Program-made: the position numbers and the translations under genes
Assembly (NCBI GenBank): GCA_036940085.1
Contig: JALLBK010000067.1
Coordinates: 1 to 64,000 of the forward strand
Origin: Discostella pseudostelligera
Lineage: Eukaryota > Bacillariophyta > Thalassiosirophyceae > Thalassiosirales > Thalassiosiraceae
DNA length: 64,000 nt
Direction: 5' to 3'
The notes under the pieces: generated by a model
Databases searched by the model: none
Told to the model about the DNA's origin: nothing
The model's input: the letters and a program-made list of their open reading frames with translations, nothing else
Shown: positions 25,901 to 37,904 of the stretch, in pieces
Layout: the number at the start of each line of letters is the position of its first letter
Numbering within the stretch: position 1 is the first letter of the stretch

Positions 25901-28900
25901 AAGGCAGTCAAAACGAAATTGAGAAACTGAGCATTTTGGCTCCTAGAGAAGCATGATACAAACAATTCAACGAATTCGTCATATACTCCGCGTGCCACGT
26001 GACGCATTTCTAACGGTTTGTATCCACCAAGTAGATCAGTGGAGTCTGTCTGGAGGGAAAGATTCTGCACGATCAGTGTACGGCCAGTTAGATTTGCGAG
26101 TCGTTGCACTAGCGTAGTTTTTCCGCAGCCTGTTTGAATATACAGTGAAATTGATGAGGAGATTTCATCGAGGACGAAATTGCTGCACACTCATATAATA
26201 TTGCTTACCAGTTTCACCGACCAAAAGAGCTGGTTCGTTCTGTGATGCGCACACTGCAATCGACTCCATCAATCGTAATGCATGATTTGTTTCTGCAAAG
26301 TTCCTTCTCTTCCCTGGTGCTGATATATCGTTCTCGTCGTCTTCCCTTTTAAGTGCTAGTAGGCGAGCACGGCCAATCTCTATACGACGATTGTCAAGCG
26401 CTCCGCATGAAATTGTCGGAATTCGACTTTCAATGTATCTCGTTGCAGCGTCGGCAGTCAAACCCCATGTAGGAGCCCCGATTTGACAAATGAAATTCCG
26501 TCTCTTTTCGACATGCGGGCATGACATTGCAAAGACATCGACCGTATCAGCCAGGCACATAAGTCGCTGTGCTTCCGTGGTGTAATCGCATCCCGGCTCA
26601 AAATGTATTGATGCGGATATCCGAGATAATAGTTTGATGAATTCTCGCACCGAGGCATGTCTTGCCCCATGACCGAGGATATCTTTATCGAAACCAGGAG
26701 AATTGTCTGTTTGCCGAGGCTCATCCGTTGGATTGTCATCACCTCGCCCACTCTTGTCGAGTTTTCTAACCACATCTAATACAGCATCCGCGACAGTATG
26801 AGGAAGATTAGGGTGGAGCATCCGGCCGACCTCTCGCAGCTCTATAAATGGTAGCGGGTCTACATGAACTTTCCTCCAAAGATTCGGGTGCAATATCCGT
26901 GTCGTCCCAGCACCTATTGATGTACTAGGTTTGCGCCGTGTCTTGGTAGAAGCCGTATTCGATGATGAGTTGGAACTAGTGACCAATGTTCCAAACAAAC
27001 GAAATCGAGGATGACACTTTTCCTCCTTCCCGACACCTAAGGGAAGGATCCTCTCCTCCAATAGTCGTATCAGTGCCGCTTGTATCTCCTCGGGACATTT
27101 ATCCACATCTTCAATCAGAACCCACCTACCCAATCGGGCCGCGGATGTCAATGGACCAGCCATCCATACGAATTCGCCAGGGATATCCGTGGCAACAAAT
27201 GAACCAAGTAGTGTTTTCGAGTCTGTCTCCTCGTCCACGTGCAATTCAAGGAGTTCATCCTCTTGAGATGAATAATGGGCAGTAGTACTCCTCTGGTTCA
27301 ACTCTGATGCAAAAGACGAGCACAATAGAGCCATTTCACGTACCAAACTTGATTTTCCAGAGCCAGAAGGACCACAGATAAGGATGGGGGGTGGATGTGG
27401 ATCACTTGACATGGCAATTCCAAGCAACGACATATTTTTCATGGTAGTGTGTGTCGGAACGAAGCAACAGCTTGAATTTAGTCCTTCCTCTTGTGGCGTC
27501 TCGTTTGTATGAGATAATTGACACCATCGATCGTAGGATGCAACTGATCCTCTGCGTGATATTAAGACACCGCGTCCAACATGGACCAATGATGGATGCA
27601 AAGGAATTGCCTTCCGCACATCTTCAATGGAGGGAAGTTCAAATGTGTACTCATCATCCATCTCTTCTTCCTCAGTAGGGATTTCAACTGCCGCAGTAGG
27701 AGAATCGGATGGTTCGTAATATGAATATGCTTCCTTCTCGTCATGACCGAATTTCACCTTCACATTCTCTACCTTTGGTAACACCACCCTACCCACACCC
27801 CTCATCAAGTTATTTTCGCATGTGGCATCCTCCATGTCAATCGTCCATGGATGACGAACAAATGGTACGGCATTCTCATAGACATCCAGCTCCTTGAGAA
27901 AGTTGGAGAGTGGCAAGGGACGCAATGCAAACAGCGCACCGACGGCACGAGTGGCGAACCATTTCATTTGAAACGTTTGATGTCTCCATCGGGAGGCACA
28001 ATGTGGAGCAGTGGTTTCGGGAGAGTATCCACCGATAAAGAAGGTGAGGGGTTTGTCCGTGGTGTTGTTATTTTCATCGGTGGTGTCCTCGGAGTCCATG
28101 ACAATATCGCCATCTGCATTGGCATCGGCATCAATAATTTTGCTGCTGTCTTTGTTGGATGAACGACGACCGCAATCCCCGGCATGGATCAGTAGGAAGA
28201 GAGACGAGTCCCAATTCCACCATCTCCGCACAAACTCATGTTCGTATCTTTTATTGCAATAGATATTCAGCAAGTCATGGGCCGCTTCGGAGACTATTAC
28301 AGCCGTTTCTGCTTCTTCGGTGGTGTATCCGGGAGAATTTTGGCACTGCGGCATGAAAGTTGCTGGTCCAGATTTGCCGCGTTGTATCTTCAACTTCATC
28401 TTTGCAATAAACGGAAGTAATGCCAATGGACAACCATCATCATTATCTTCGTTATTATTTTCCCCATCACCATCTTGAAATCGTTGATATTCACCGAACA
28501 AATCGGATATGATTGGTGCTAGTTGTGGAGCAAATGGTATCCAATACCCAAAGAGTACAAATGCCCGTAGACGTTCCTGCTTTGCTGCTGCAATCGTCGT
28601 GGTGGTGGTGCTGTCAAAATCTTCATCCATAGTGGCACTATCACCTTCACTCTTAATCTCTTTCTTCACCGATCGATTGGCCAGCAACACTTGGCATGCC
28701 ACTCGAGCCGCCACATCAAATGCCACGGGAGCCAATGAACGCAATAGTGAGCGCAATGCATCAATACGGGTAGGATTCCGAGGTTTGCCGCCCTTTACTT
28801 GGTGTAGGTTAATCTTGTAGGGAAGAAAATTCATTTCCGTGTCATCATCGATTTGCATGGTAGCATCCTCCTCCCCATCAGCATCAGCATTTTCTATCTG

Positions 28901-29251
28901 AGCATCAGCGTGGATCAGCCTTTGTTCCTCCCCCGGAAGAAGAAAGGGAGAAGGAATCGACAAAGACGATCGCAAGTTGGTCGGATCGGCTGCCAGTAGC
29001 AATTCCCGTGCTAAGATATTGACAAGAGATTCGCCGTCCATCAACGTCTTCATAGGCGGTATCGTCGTTGATGGGTTCTCCAGGCTAGTGGTAGTAGTGT
29101 TGTTGTAATTGCTGCTGTTGTCATCGCCGTGCGCTAATGCACTAGCATAGTAGATCATCCGATGGAGGTAGGCGATGGTGATGGCATCATGAGTGGTCGA
29201 GCCGCCGCCGGTGTCGGCAGCGACAGTACCGATGGTATCTTCTAATTCCAT
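10936..29251 (-). CDS. MDN1: Midasin (Rea1/MDN1), giant AAA+ ribosome-assembly ATPase
   Basis: Nine exons: 29251-26209, 26129-25834, 25737-25571, 25495-24485, 24402-23661, 23574-22100, 22028-15581, 15502-13406 and 13329-10936 (5890 residues, every join in frame). Midasin uses ATP to strip assembly factors from nuclear pre-60S ribosomes. Six AAA+ units are visible by Walker A: GPSGSGKSS, GETGCGKTT, GPTSAGKTT, GDTGCGKTT, GSPGVGKTS and GTSSSGKSA. Walker B is VLLDEINLA or similar in units 2-5, EDVDK in unit 1 and a degenerate LENVN in unit 6. A long linker of about 2000 residues follows, then a D/E-rich stretch spanning exons 8-9, and a C-terminal MIDAS/VWA domain with DDSESM (DxSxS) about 210 residues before the end. 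Yeast and plant homologues are about 4900-5400 residues. The donor of intron 6 is GTTCGT, weaker than its neighbours. Confidence 0.95.
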
Positions 29252-29283
29252 GATGAAAAAGAAACTCTCTTGAATGATTTGCT

Positions 29284-29318
<35 letters not shown>

Positions 29319-30388
29319 AGTCTATGTCAATACTTCTTCTATTCCCCTCATTTTTGTAATCCAGATGATCGGATCGTCATCTTTATCCCATCATCATCAA
29401 TGAATTCATTGTTCGGCCGTTTGCTACGGCTGGCGGCTGTGTCGATGTCGGCCGGCCGGCGGCGGCCGGCTGTGTGTCGGCAAAAAAACCGGGTGGTTCT
29501 CTGCTTCGTCTGTCAGGCGTCGGGATTGGAGATCTTTGTCGGCGTGGAAGTTGGAAAGGAGAAAAATGAATTCCACGTGGAGGTTCCGGGTTCAATTGAG
29601 AAACCGTCTGTCCGCCGCCCCTGACGAGCCTGCCACACCCAAATCCTTCGTTCTCTATTCTTCTCACAGCTTCTCACACACAGAAGCAGCTGGCTGGCGC
29701 GTGTCGCAGCGATTGTTTGTGTGGCTGCGAAAAGTCGGAAAGGGACAATGGGGGGGGGGAGAGAGGAGGAGAGGGAAGAGGGCAAGACCTTCCACATGGC
29801 GCAAGTAAACACCAACCGTCTCACCTGCTTTTGTCCGTGCTTTTTGTTGCACTTGCATGCTTATTTTGCACCCTTTTGGCTTTGGCACCATGACCATGGC
29901 GGCCTCATAACACTACTACTACTACACTAGTCGGTAGGTGGGACCGCCGATAGATCGTCCAATAGGCAATAGCCAAACCCTACAAAGAGAGATATCTACT
30001 TCATGTTTAATGAGAGGCAGTGCTACCCTGACTTAATTATTGAACGGATAGGGCGGGTTTGCTTTTCTGGCATTTTTTGAATCGAGTGCCGCATTGGCCG
30101 CCGCCTCCGATACCGATACCTACACACCGACAACGTTGCATAGACGCCATTTTAGAGTGATAATACGCTTTTGCGCCGGGGATAAAGTGAGAGAGAGAGG
30201 TCTTTGGGGGTCGTAAGGGTGGGTTGAATTGAAGTTTGACTCTACAATTATTGTCTCTCTGGTAACTGCTACGGTCGCAACTTGAACAGTCATTGGCGCT
30301 CGACGGCGGCGGCGGCAAAGAGTTACGACGAGTGAGAGACAGCAACAACACCAGCAACAACTCATTAACTAATAATTTTGGGTAGGGC
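29252..30388. promoter_or_regulatory. 1.1-kb divergent gap between midasin and FHA-PP2C genes
   Basis: The largest gap in the window. No ORF here resembles a protein. It contains a (CT)15 run just upstream of the midasin start, a GC-rich CGGCCGGCCGGCGG patch near 29450-29470, a run of ten G at 29750-29759 followed by purine-rich GA repeats, and a short CTA repeat near 29920. Both promoters presumably lie here. Confidence 0.4.
29287..29316. repeat. (CT)15 microsatellite
   Basis: Thirty nucleotides of perfect CT dinucleotide repeat, 36 nt upstream of the midasin start codon and so probably in its 5' leader, where it reads as (AG)n. Confidence 0.95.
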
Positions 30389-32663
30389 ATGTCACTGGAC
30401 GCCATGGCCTCCTCTGTGGCGGGCAGCGTTGGCTGGCTCAGTAATAACAATAGCAGCAACAATAACAATGTTAATGCCGGTCAGCAGCAACCGGGCAGCT
30501 CTACCACCAACAACGGCGGCGCCATGGGAGGGGGAGGAGGAGGAGGGCCACGCAGCGGTGCTAATGGCAAGGGCGGTAACAACAATGATGGCTCTACCGA
30601 AATCAGCTGGTCGCGGGGTGGACGACAATTCTCAAGTTCACGCGAAGTCTACACCCGCGGACTCTACCGCGTTTGTCTCAAATTCACCACATCTGAGGAT
30701 GAAGATGAAGGCAAGCCGGAGCCTGCCACGGCCTATTGGACAATCTATGGACGGAACACGACCATTGGCAATGGTGTGCCCAACTCGGCCCGTCCGGATG
30801 ATATCTGTCGACGAATGGATGATAGTATGAGCGGACCCGCGGCGGGCATTTTGAGTTGTCTTACCGATGATGATGGAGAACAGGCGGCATTGTACGCACT
30901 TCGGGCTGGCATGACGTGTGGGTGGCACATTCGTGGTGAGCGGGGCGATGCTGCCGTACGGGTGGGGAAAGCCAAGGTATTTACGGCCAAGGCACCCGAT
31001 GGTAGTGGAAATACTACGAAGGAGGCTAGACTACTCACCTTGGATGCGGAACGATGGGCACTCACCGATGGTGCGTCCTTCGCGGCTGGAAATTCCGTAT
31101 TTAGTGTCGAGGAATCCATTGGAAGTAATGACAAGGGAGGAGGAGGAGCATCCGAACAAAAGCTAATAATATCCTGTTCGAAGGGTCCGTTGCGGAACAA
31201 AACGATTGAAGTGCCCGCACGGAAATGTCCCTTTGTGTTTGGACGGGCGCATGAGGCGGACTTGTGTATTATGGATCGAGAGCTTAGTAGGAAACATGGA
31301 GTGATTTTGTATCTGAGGCCGCCGGGAAGGAAGAATGGAGTGTTTGTCTTGGCGGATTTGGAGAGCACGGTGAGTAGTTGGGTGAATTTGGTTCGCCCCA
31401 TCCGCTCAAAACCTACCAATATTCTTGCTCATACTAACCTTCCTTGTTTCACTGCTGCAGAATGGTTCTTACATGAGACTTACCGGTCCATATTCACACA
31501 AGGGCGTCGGCGCCCTCACCATTGGGGACGAATTCATCGTTGGCAGAACGGGCTTCTCCGTGAACAGATTTGATTGTGGCATATCGGAGGCAATTGGTGC
31601 CCGTCCTACCATGGAAGATCGAACCATTGTCATACAAAATCTCATGTACCCTCCCCCCGATTATTACTACGATGGCAGTCCCAAGGAAACATTGACCGAA
31701 TTGGCATTTACTACCTTCGCGGCCGTCTTCGATGGACATGGGGGAGACGAATGTTCGAATTATTTAGTCGATGCACTCCCCCGTCACATTCGTAATCAAA
31801 TGCTAACTGAAAAAGATGCATTGCGGCAGTCAATCGAGAATGGACGGGGACCACGGGGACTGCACACCGATACGGGGGAGGATGCCACATCGGAAATTAT
31901 GCGACGTATACTCAAGACGGCCTACCTTCGTGCGGACAAGGAATTCATCTCCCCCAAAACTGCCCCCCAAAGCGGTTCTACTGGCGCGACCGTCGTGCTG
32001 TTTGGCCGACGTCTCTTCGCGGCCAATGTGGGAGACAGCCGCGTCGTCTTAGCTCGAAAGAATGGAGCGTGTCTCGAGTTGACGAGCGATCATAAACCCA
32101 GCCGACAGGATGAGGCGGCACGGGTCCGTGCCGCGGGAGGATTTATTTTGCACAAGCGAGTGATGGGAGAGCTGGCCATTACGCGTGCGTTTGGGGACAA
32201 ATCTTTTAAAATGGGAATAAAGGCCATGTTGGAGGAAGATGCGGATGAGTTGGGGGGAGCGGGTGGCATGTCGGATGATACGACGAAGGATCTTACCGCT
32301 CCACTTGTTAGTGCAGAGCCTGAAATTGCATCGATCGTGAGTGCTTACCTCATACTCTTGTGTTTACTTCCTTTCCAGCAAACCAACTCAATCATCTCTT
32401 CCTCCCATGAATGTTTTGGATATCAGGTGGTCTCTCATGATGACGAATTCTTACTCTTAGCATGTGATGGGCTCTTTGATGTATTCAAGTCACAAGATGC
32501 TATAACATTTGCACGACAAGAGCTTATCGCGCATCGGGGGGAGCCAGCCGAGGTTGCAAGAATCTTGAGTGATCAAGCCATCCGAGTCCGAAGAAGTCGA
32601 GATAATGTCAGTATTCTCATCATTGTACTTCGACCTTTCTGGGAAGATTCTACCGATGGTTAG
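30389..32663 (+). CDS. FHA-domain PP2C-type protein phosphatase
   Basis: Exons 30389-31369, 31461-32336 and 32427-32663 (697 residues). A low-complexity Asn/Gly/Ser leader is followed by an FHA domain: VFGRAHEADLCIMDRELSRKH, and LADLEST/NGSYMRL formed across intron 1. FHA domains bind phosphothreonine. The catalytic PP2C domain then shows the metal-site motifs in order: GARPTMEDR, VFDGHGGDE, GSTGATVVL, VGDSRVVLA, ACDGLFDV and SRDNVSIL, so it should be an active Mn/Mg-dependent Ser/Thr phosphatase. The FHA-then-PP2C order recalls plant kinase-associated protein phosphatase (KAPP), but I see no membrane anchor. Intron 2 (32337-32426) is 90 nt with no in-frame stop, so unspliced mRNA would add 30 residues inside the catalytic domain. 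Partner kinase unknown. Confidence 0.92.
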
Positions 32664-32982
32664 TGTGTGGGGGGCTTGAGAGTGAAAATGGAGTGTGATG
32701 ATATAGTTGACGTTAGGAAGATCATGTCAAATTCAGGAATATCTCTGCTGATCAAGTGAGCCAAAACAATACTTTTTGGACCAGATTGGCGGCCTTCATA
32801 ATATGATATAACTTATTGTATTCAGCAGTCCAATCATGGAAGTGGAGTGTGATTGACAGCTAAGCACCAACATGCCTTCTTCGATGATGTGAAGGACACT
32901 TTGGCCTTGATCGCTAAGCAAGGAAAATAACAATTTACTTAATTACACCGAATCAAGGCTATGTAATCGCCAACTTAGCTTC
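32664..32982. other. 3' intergenic gap, nothing recognised
   Basis: About 320 nt between the convergent stops of the FHA-PP2C and acyltransferase genes. AT-rich, with no ORF, repeat or RNA gene that I can support. Confidence 0.5.
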
Positions 32983-35178
32983 TCAAACATCCTTTTTTGC
33001 TGCGGCACGCACGTCTTCCGAGCTCTCCGACGACAACGTCAGTTGTTTTGTCTCTGTTGTTATCTTTTGCCAATTCAACTCCTTCGAATAATAGAGGTCG
33101 CCTAAAGAAGGACCTAACTGGCGGATTATTGCAATCAAATCAGCCCGAAGTGCCTTACGAGTGGCAGGCAACGCAGTCAAACGCTTCCGTGTTGATGGTA
33201 TAAGTCGGAAGACATAGGGGCGAAGATCCTTTATATCCACCATGCCGCTCTCGGTTGCCATGATACTCCAATACGAAAAGACGGGAAAACACGTGAAGCA
33301 CACAGCAAGTGACGGGCCGTCGAGGGGTGTGAATAGGGAGAGGGCAAGTCCATACACTAACCAGAGTGAGGGCACAAGAACAATGCAGCACAGCACACGT
33401 TCTGATAGCATAACATCATAACCCTTGATTTTGACCTTTGATTCAGCAAGGGCCTTTTTCCGGCGGAAATTACTCCAAAGACGCGACGCTAGTCCAACCG
33501 GAAGGTTCAGAAGCAAAGCTGGGAGCGCAGCTAAGATAATGATAAATAGGAGGTGAATTATGTGCCCAAAAACATTCATCCGATGAAGGACTGTCTCTCC
33601 CGTACTGTGCCCGTGAGTCTCATCTCCAATTTCCACCTGCAAAACACAATCATTGAACAGAATGCTTGATAAACAGCTTGTTTCTGAGTATCAAGAGGCT
33701 GCACATCGATTCTTACCTCTTCGTGGTCAAGCCCAGCAACTTGATAATCTCTTATCCCAAGCTCATTTAATTCTTTCTGATAGGCTAATATCCGTTTCTG
33801 TAGACTGATCCACTCCTCAGGGGGCTCACCCTTCACTTGCAGCAGCAACCGTTTGTATCCTTCTGCAAATCGTCGGCCCATATCTTGTCGTTGTTGTGCA
33901 GTTTCATTTGAACCTCTCTGCCGGTAGAGTCTCCGCGCCGCATGTATGATTTGCATGGTCTCATAATCAGGAACTGACACTATGACAGACCGCATAGAAT
34001 CCTCAATTCTTCCCAATAGCTCATTGCATACCTTACGCTTCGCTGCTCCACCTTGTTTGTATTGTGCCACAGTTGATGGGTCAATGTAGGTGGGAGAACC
34101 GTATTCCACCGTCGCCTTGCCCCGAAATCTATGTGCCCTAAAATAATTCAACCCAACCGGAACAATGGGAACATTAATGCCATCTTTTATCAGTTCTGAA
34201 TATGCAATGAGTGCTACTCCAACTTTGAGTGGGAGCAAGTCAGTTCGGTCATGTGAACCTCCCTCTGGAAAAATGCTATGACACCACCAGATAGAATAGG
34301 TAAATGCTCGTTAAGTTCATTGGTGAAAGAAACAGCAGTGACAAGGAATACATGTATTCTCACCCGATAGTTCCCCCAGACGCAAGCTTTTCTAACACAT
34401 TTTGATAGACTTCATTCTGATCTACGCGAGGAAGGATGTCGAAGTTAACATACTCCGGGAATGGTTGAGCAGAGAAAATGTCGAGAACACCCTCCTCTAC
34501 CGTTAACGAAATGGTATCATCACCATCTACACTAGCAACTTTAATACCTTGCGCAGACTTAGGAAATCGAATCTTGTCCCCAACCTTAATTTCAGCAGTG
34601 AACTTTGTGCCCCTCCCAACAACCTTAATCTTTGAATTCGTTTCGGACGAAATACCCTGGACATCCACGGAAACACTACCACTCCCTTTGATTGCACTAT
34701 CCTGGGCCCTCTTGACAGGTACCGCTCCCATAGCCCAAGCCAAATGTCCGATAATTGGTCGCTTCCAACTCTTCTCGGCCATCAGATAGGATATATTGCG
34801 TTGGCATGTGCACATGATCATGGTACCGTCCATGAATTGATTTGCATGATTGGATGTGAATATCACTGGACCGAATTCGGGTATATTCTCTCTCCCAACC
34901 ACTTGTATGTCATTGAAGAAGATTGACAGTATACTGTGGAAGAATACCTTGACGGAGAAGTACAGTAGCTCTCGCATGTTCACGATGAATATGTAGACCA
35001 AGCAACCGATGGCCAGCGAGGCTACATGCCATGGTGCGACGGCCGGGAAGACATGTAGAAATATCTTTACCGGGTTGAGAACATCGAGCGACAAGAGGAC
35101 AATGATGTAAAAAAATGCCAGCTGGGCTTTGGTGTAGTCTAGTTCAGACATCATCGTCCCTTTCTTTTCCACCCCCAT
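32983..35178 (-). CDS. Glycerol-3-phosphate/DHAP acyltransferase, Gpt2/Sct1 type
   Basis: Exons 35178-34364, 34275-33717 and 33636-32983 (675 residues). It acylates glycerol-3-phosphate at sn-1, the first step of phospholipid and triacylglycerol synthesis, probably in the ER. Visible motifs are NHANQFMD (HX4D, motif I), FPEGGSHD (motif III) formed by the exon 1/2 join, and VPIVPVGLNYF (motif IV). Between motifs I and III sits an insert of about 110 residues including VGRGTKFTAEIKVGDKIRFP, which I recognise from fungal-type Sct1/Gpt2 enzymes, so this is not the plant plastid or mitochondrial GPAT type. N-terminal hydrophobic segments precede the catalytic block, and a pair of hydrophobic regions follows near 470-560. 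It ends 319 nt from the convergent phosphatase gene. Confidence 0.88.
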
Positions 35179-35715
35179 GGTTATGAACTTGGCGGATAAT
35201 CCTCAATGACGATAAACGATAAAGCAACAATATTATGATGCGAGAGCTTGGACTGGTATTGATGGCAAAATGATTGAGAATCTCGATCTCGCTTCTTGTA
35301 CTCCGCTTCTTACTTGCAGCACGCAGCTTGCAGCTTTTCTTTTTTGTTGATGTGGATCTTTTATGTAAATACGACGTAGGAGTACAATATTGTATCTACG
35401 TTCCGCGGTCGAGTCATCGACCTCCCGCCAAATTACTGCCACGTGTAATTATCCCTCGAGTCGAGTCGAGTCGAGGCGTCGAAGCCTGCCAAATAATTAT
35501 CGCTGCCAATCATCCATCCTCATCCATCGTCCATCGGCCATCCACCACAGATAGAAACATCAAACAACAAACACACCCTCAAACATCGAACATCAACATA
35601 GACACCAATCAAACCATAACACATCAACATCATGGCCAAGATGTTCGTGCAACAATCATCGATATATCGCTCTCTATGATATTATCGATTCTTCGCATAC
35701 TATTCAATCTCTGTC
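35179..35715. promoter_or_regulatory. Divergent promoter gap, acyltransferase and DUF4864-like genes
   Basis: No supported gene. Notable elements: E2F-like CTCCCGCCAAA at 35422-35432, a CACGTG box at 35441-35446, and four copies of TCGAG at 35456-35475. Confidence 0.45.
35456..35475. repeat. (TCGAG)4 short tandem repeat
   Basis: Four perfect copies of the pentamer in the divergent promoter, 24 nt downstream of the E2F-like box. Confidence 0.9.
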
Positions 35716-36454
35716 ATGAACCCCAAATTTGTTGTCGGATTAGTGATACTTAGTCTTTGTGTGCTTTCGGTAGAATGTTTCGTATTAATACCAATTGCCT
35801 CCGATGATGCCCGAATATCAAAACGCAGACTACCCATCAGAACTTCGAGGTGCACTTCAAATAATTATCAACTAAAGCCGTTTTCGATGTCATCAGACTC
35901 TACCGATGACGTTCCTTCGATATTAATACCTCATGTGAATATGACCGCCAAAGATGTCGTAAAAACATGCATGGAAGCACTGAAACAAAATGACGACCCC
36001 ATGGAAAATACAGGCCTAAGAGTTTGCTTCGATTTCAGCTCTGATAGATGTCGCGCTGCATTAGGTGGTAACTTGGAAGATTTTATCTCGTATGCAAAAA
36101 ACCCGACATTCGGATCTATGATCAATGCAAATGAATACGTCGTGTTAAGTGAAGGTCCGGTGATTGCAGCCACCAATACCCGCGGTGCGATGCAGACAGT
36201 ATTGATCAAGGTCAAACCTGCAAATGGCAATGATCGGACTTTTCTTTGGTAGGTGATTCATGTGATGCTACGCATCGATATGTTCGACGATGGTTGGTGG
36301 TCGGACATTCTTTCAGCAACAGAGATTCTCACATTGCATACTATCTCACATCTTTCACAGGACAATGCAACAGGAACGACGACCTCCTCGTCAAGGACTG
36401 TGGTTAGTCCATGAATGCATTTTTGTGGAAAATGCTTTCGCTCTAACCTTTTGA
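35716..36454 (+). CDS. Plastid-targeted DUF4864/NTF2-like protein
   Basis: Exons 35716-36248 and 36361-36454 (208 residues). The exon join restores the Trp that would otherwise precede a TAG stop. The N-terminus is a signal peptide (residues about 5-20) ending ECFVLIP, then a basic Ser/Arg-rich transit-like stretch, so import into the complex plastid is likely. The mature part, starting TAKDVVKTCMEALKQ and ending GLWLVHECIFVE, has the helix-then-sheet arrangement of DUF4864-type NTF2-like proteins, which also occur in plant chloroplasts and cyanobacteria. No enzymatic residues can be named and the function is unknown. The family assignment is by general pattern and is moderate. Confidence 0.6.
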
Positions 36455-36801
36455 TGCAAGTAATACCAACAACTTGCAGACGCCTAAAATTGATGCACAT
36501 TTAAAACACGGAATGTACACATCTTCTGGGTACTGGGTAATGATATTGCAGGTGCTAAATATTTCCATTAGAGTATATTATTACATGCGAACAAGTTTTC
36601 TTACACCCTGTTCAAAGAATAAGAGCGCATCTGTAGCAACGATGCTTATTTCCATTGTCGACAGCTTTTACCGTCGTTCATTGTTTGTATCGCGTACGGA
36701 TCGATGTTCACGGAGTTTCGAGTCCGCCTATGACGAGTTCAGGATTTTTCTCAATGATTGCAACAACTATTCAACCAAAACTGGTAGCTACCTCTTTCAA
36801 C
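36455..36801. other. 3' intergenic gap, nothing recognised
   Basis: About 350 nt between convergent genes. Short ORFs here have no recognisable composition or motif; nothing else seen. Confidence 0.4.
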
Positions 36802-37530
36802 CTAAAAAAATGGTCCTCTCTTTTTTCTTTGCCCCGAGAGAAATGAACATGGGGAAATGCAAAAGAAGCTAAAGCCTCCGCCCGTAGATTGGTCGTCGCT
36901 GTCATCAGATCTTCTCTCAGACATGGTTGGAACAGTAGTGTCTCGTAAGCTATCGATGTTTGTCCTTAGCATGGCATGCGATGCCTCATCATCGTAGCGC
37001 ATAGGAAGAATCGGCATGGCTCCACGACTGTAAAGACCTCGATTCTGTGATCGATCCAACAGCTCAACTTCAATGTCTGCTTCCGATGCGCTTTCGCTGA
37101 ATCCTTGATGAATGTTTGATCCATTGCAATATGGTACAAACAATTGACTCCTTATATTTCTTTGCGAACAGGATAGGACGTTTGGTGCCGATTCATCGGG
37201 ACCACCGCTAGTAGCGCGCATGTCGGAAGAAGCATTCATGATCTTACAGTGTACCATACTCTCAGACGAATCATCATTGTATTGCCGCTGCTCCGTATTA
37301 TTATTCAAACGATGCGGATCATTTTCTTCATCTTGGCGAGTGTCAGTAGTAAGAGTTTGCTTCTTCCTGCCCTTGCGCGACGCTCCTCCTCTACAGCCGC
37401 GGGCTCGGTATGGCTTTTTCTTTTGGTTTGCTTGAAAGGACGGCCAACTTCCACTTGATCTATTCAACACTCCTCCTTCATATGAAGCAGATCTATCGTT
37501 AAGCTTGTCATTGATGTGGAATGCCGTCAT
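36802..37530 (-). CDS. Hypothetical basic/low-complexity protein
   Basis: Single open frame, 242 residues, not recognised. It is polar and probably disordered, with a strongly basic patch KKKPYRARGCRGGASRKGRK at about 37-56 that could be a nuclear-localisation or nucleic-acid-binding segment. Ser/Asp-rich stretches follow, then SGQRKKRGPFF at the C-terminus. There is no signal peptide or transmembrane helix. It is divergent from the oxygenase-like gene. It is retained because it is the only long frame in this stretch and keeps the alternating strand pattern, but a chance ORF cannot be excluded. Confidence 0.45.
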   Translation of the reverse strand: MTAFHINDKLNDRSASYEGGVLNRSSGSWPSFQANQKKKPYRARGCRGGASRKGRKKQTLTTDTRQDEENDPHRLNNNTEQRQYNDDSSESMVHCKIMNASSDMRATSGGPDESAPNVLSCSQRNIRSQLFVPYCNGSNIHQGFSESASEADIEVELLDRSQNRGLYSRGAMPILPMRYDDEASHAMLRTNIDSLRDTTVPTMSERRSDDSDDQSTGGGFSFFCISPCSFLSGQRKKRGPFF

Positions 37531-37904
37531 AATGATGCTGCTCGAGGTATGGATGTTTCTATTTATTTTGAGATGATCTGCACTCGATAAAAGCGTTCGT
37601 AGGCGTAGGAGGTGATGGTGATGGTGATCTATGGTGATGGTGATGGTGAAAAATGTCCGAGGTGGAGTGAAGTCCTATTACTTCGCAGAAAACACGACGT
37701 ATGTAGATAGAATTAGTACCATACCATGCCCTATTTAGCAATGCCGGCGGCAAAAACCAGAAGGGTTACTTATCAAAAATTGCTCCCATCAATGTCTGTC
37801 CGTCATCGGGCGCACCATCTCCCACCACCGCAAAACTCTCCGCACCGACCGGGGCAGACCATGACGATGACCTACCATGACGCCGCCGCACATCATCTCT
37901 TTGT
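37531..37904. promoter_or_regulatory. Divergent promoter gap with GGTGAT repeats
   Basis: No gene supported. It contains two runs of GGTGAT/TGGTGA hexamers between about 37608 and 37648. No E2F-like site seen. Confidence 0.35.

Noticed and set aside
29513..30365. Short frames in the midasin/PP2C gap
   Set aside because: Composition follows simple repeats and GC-rich patches; no start context, splice signals or conserved pattern.
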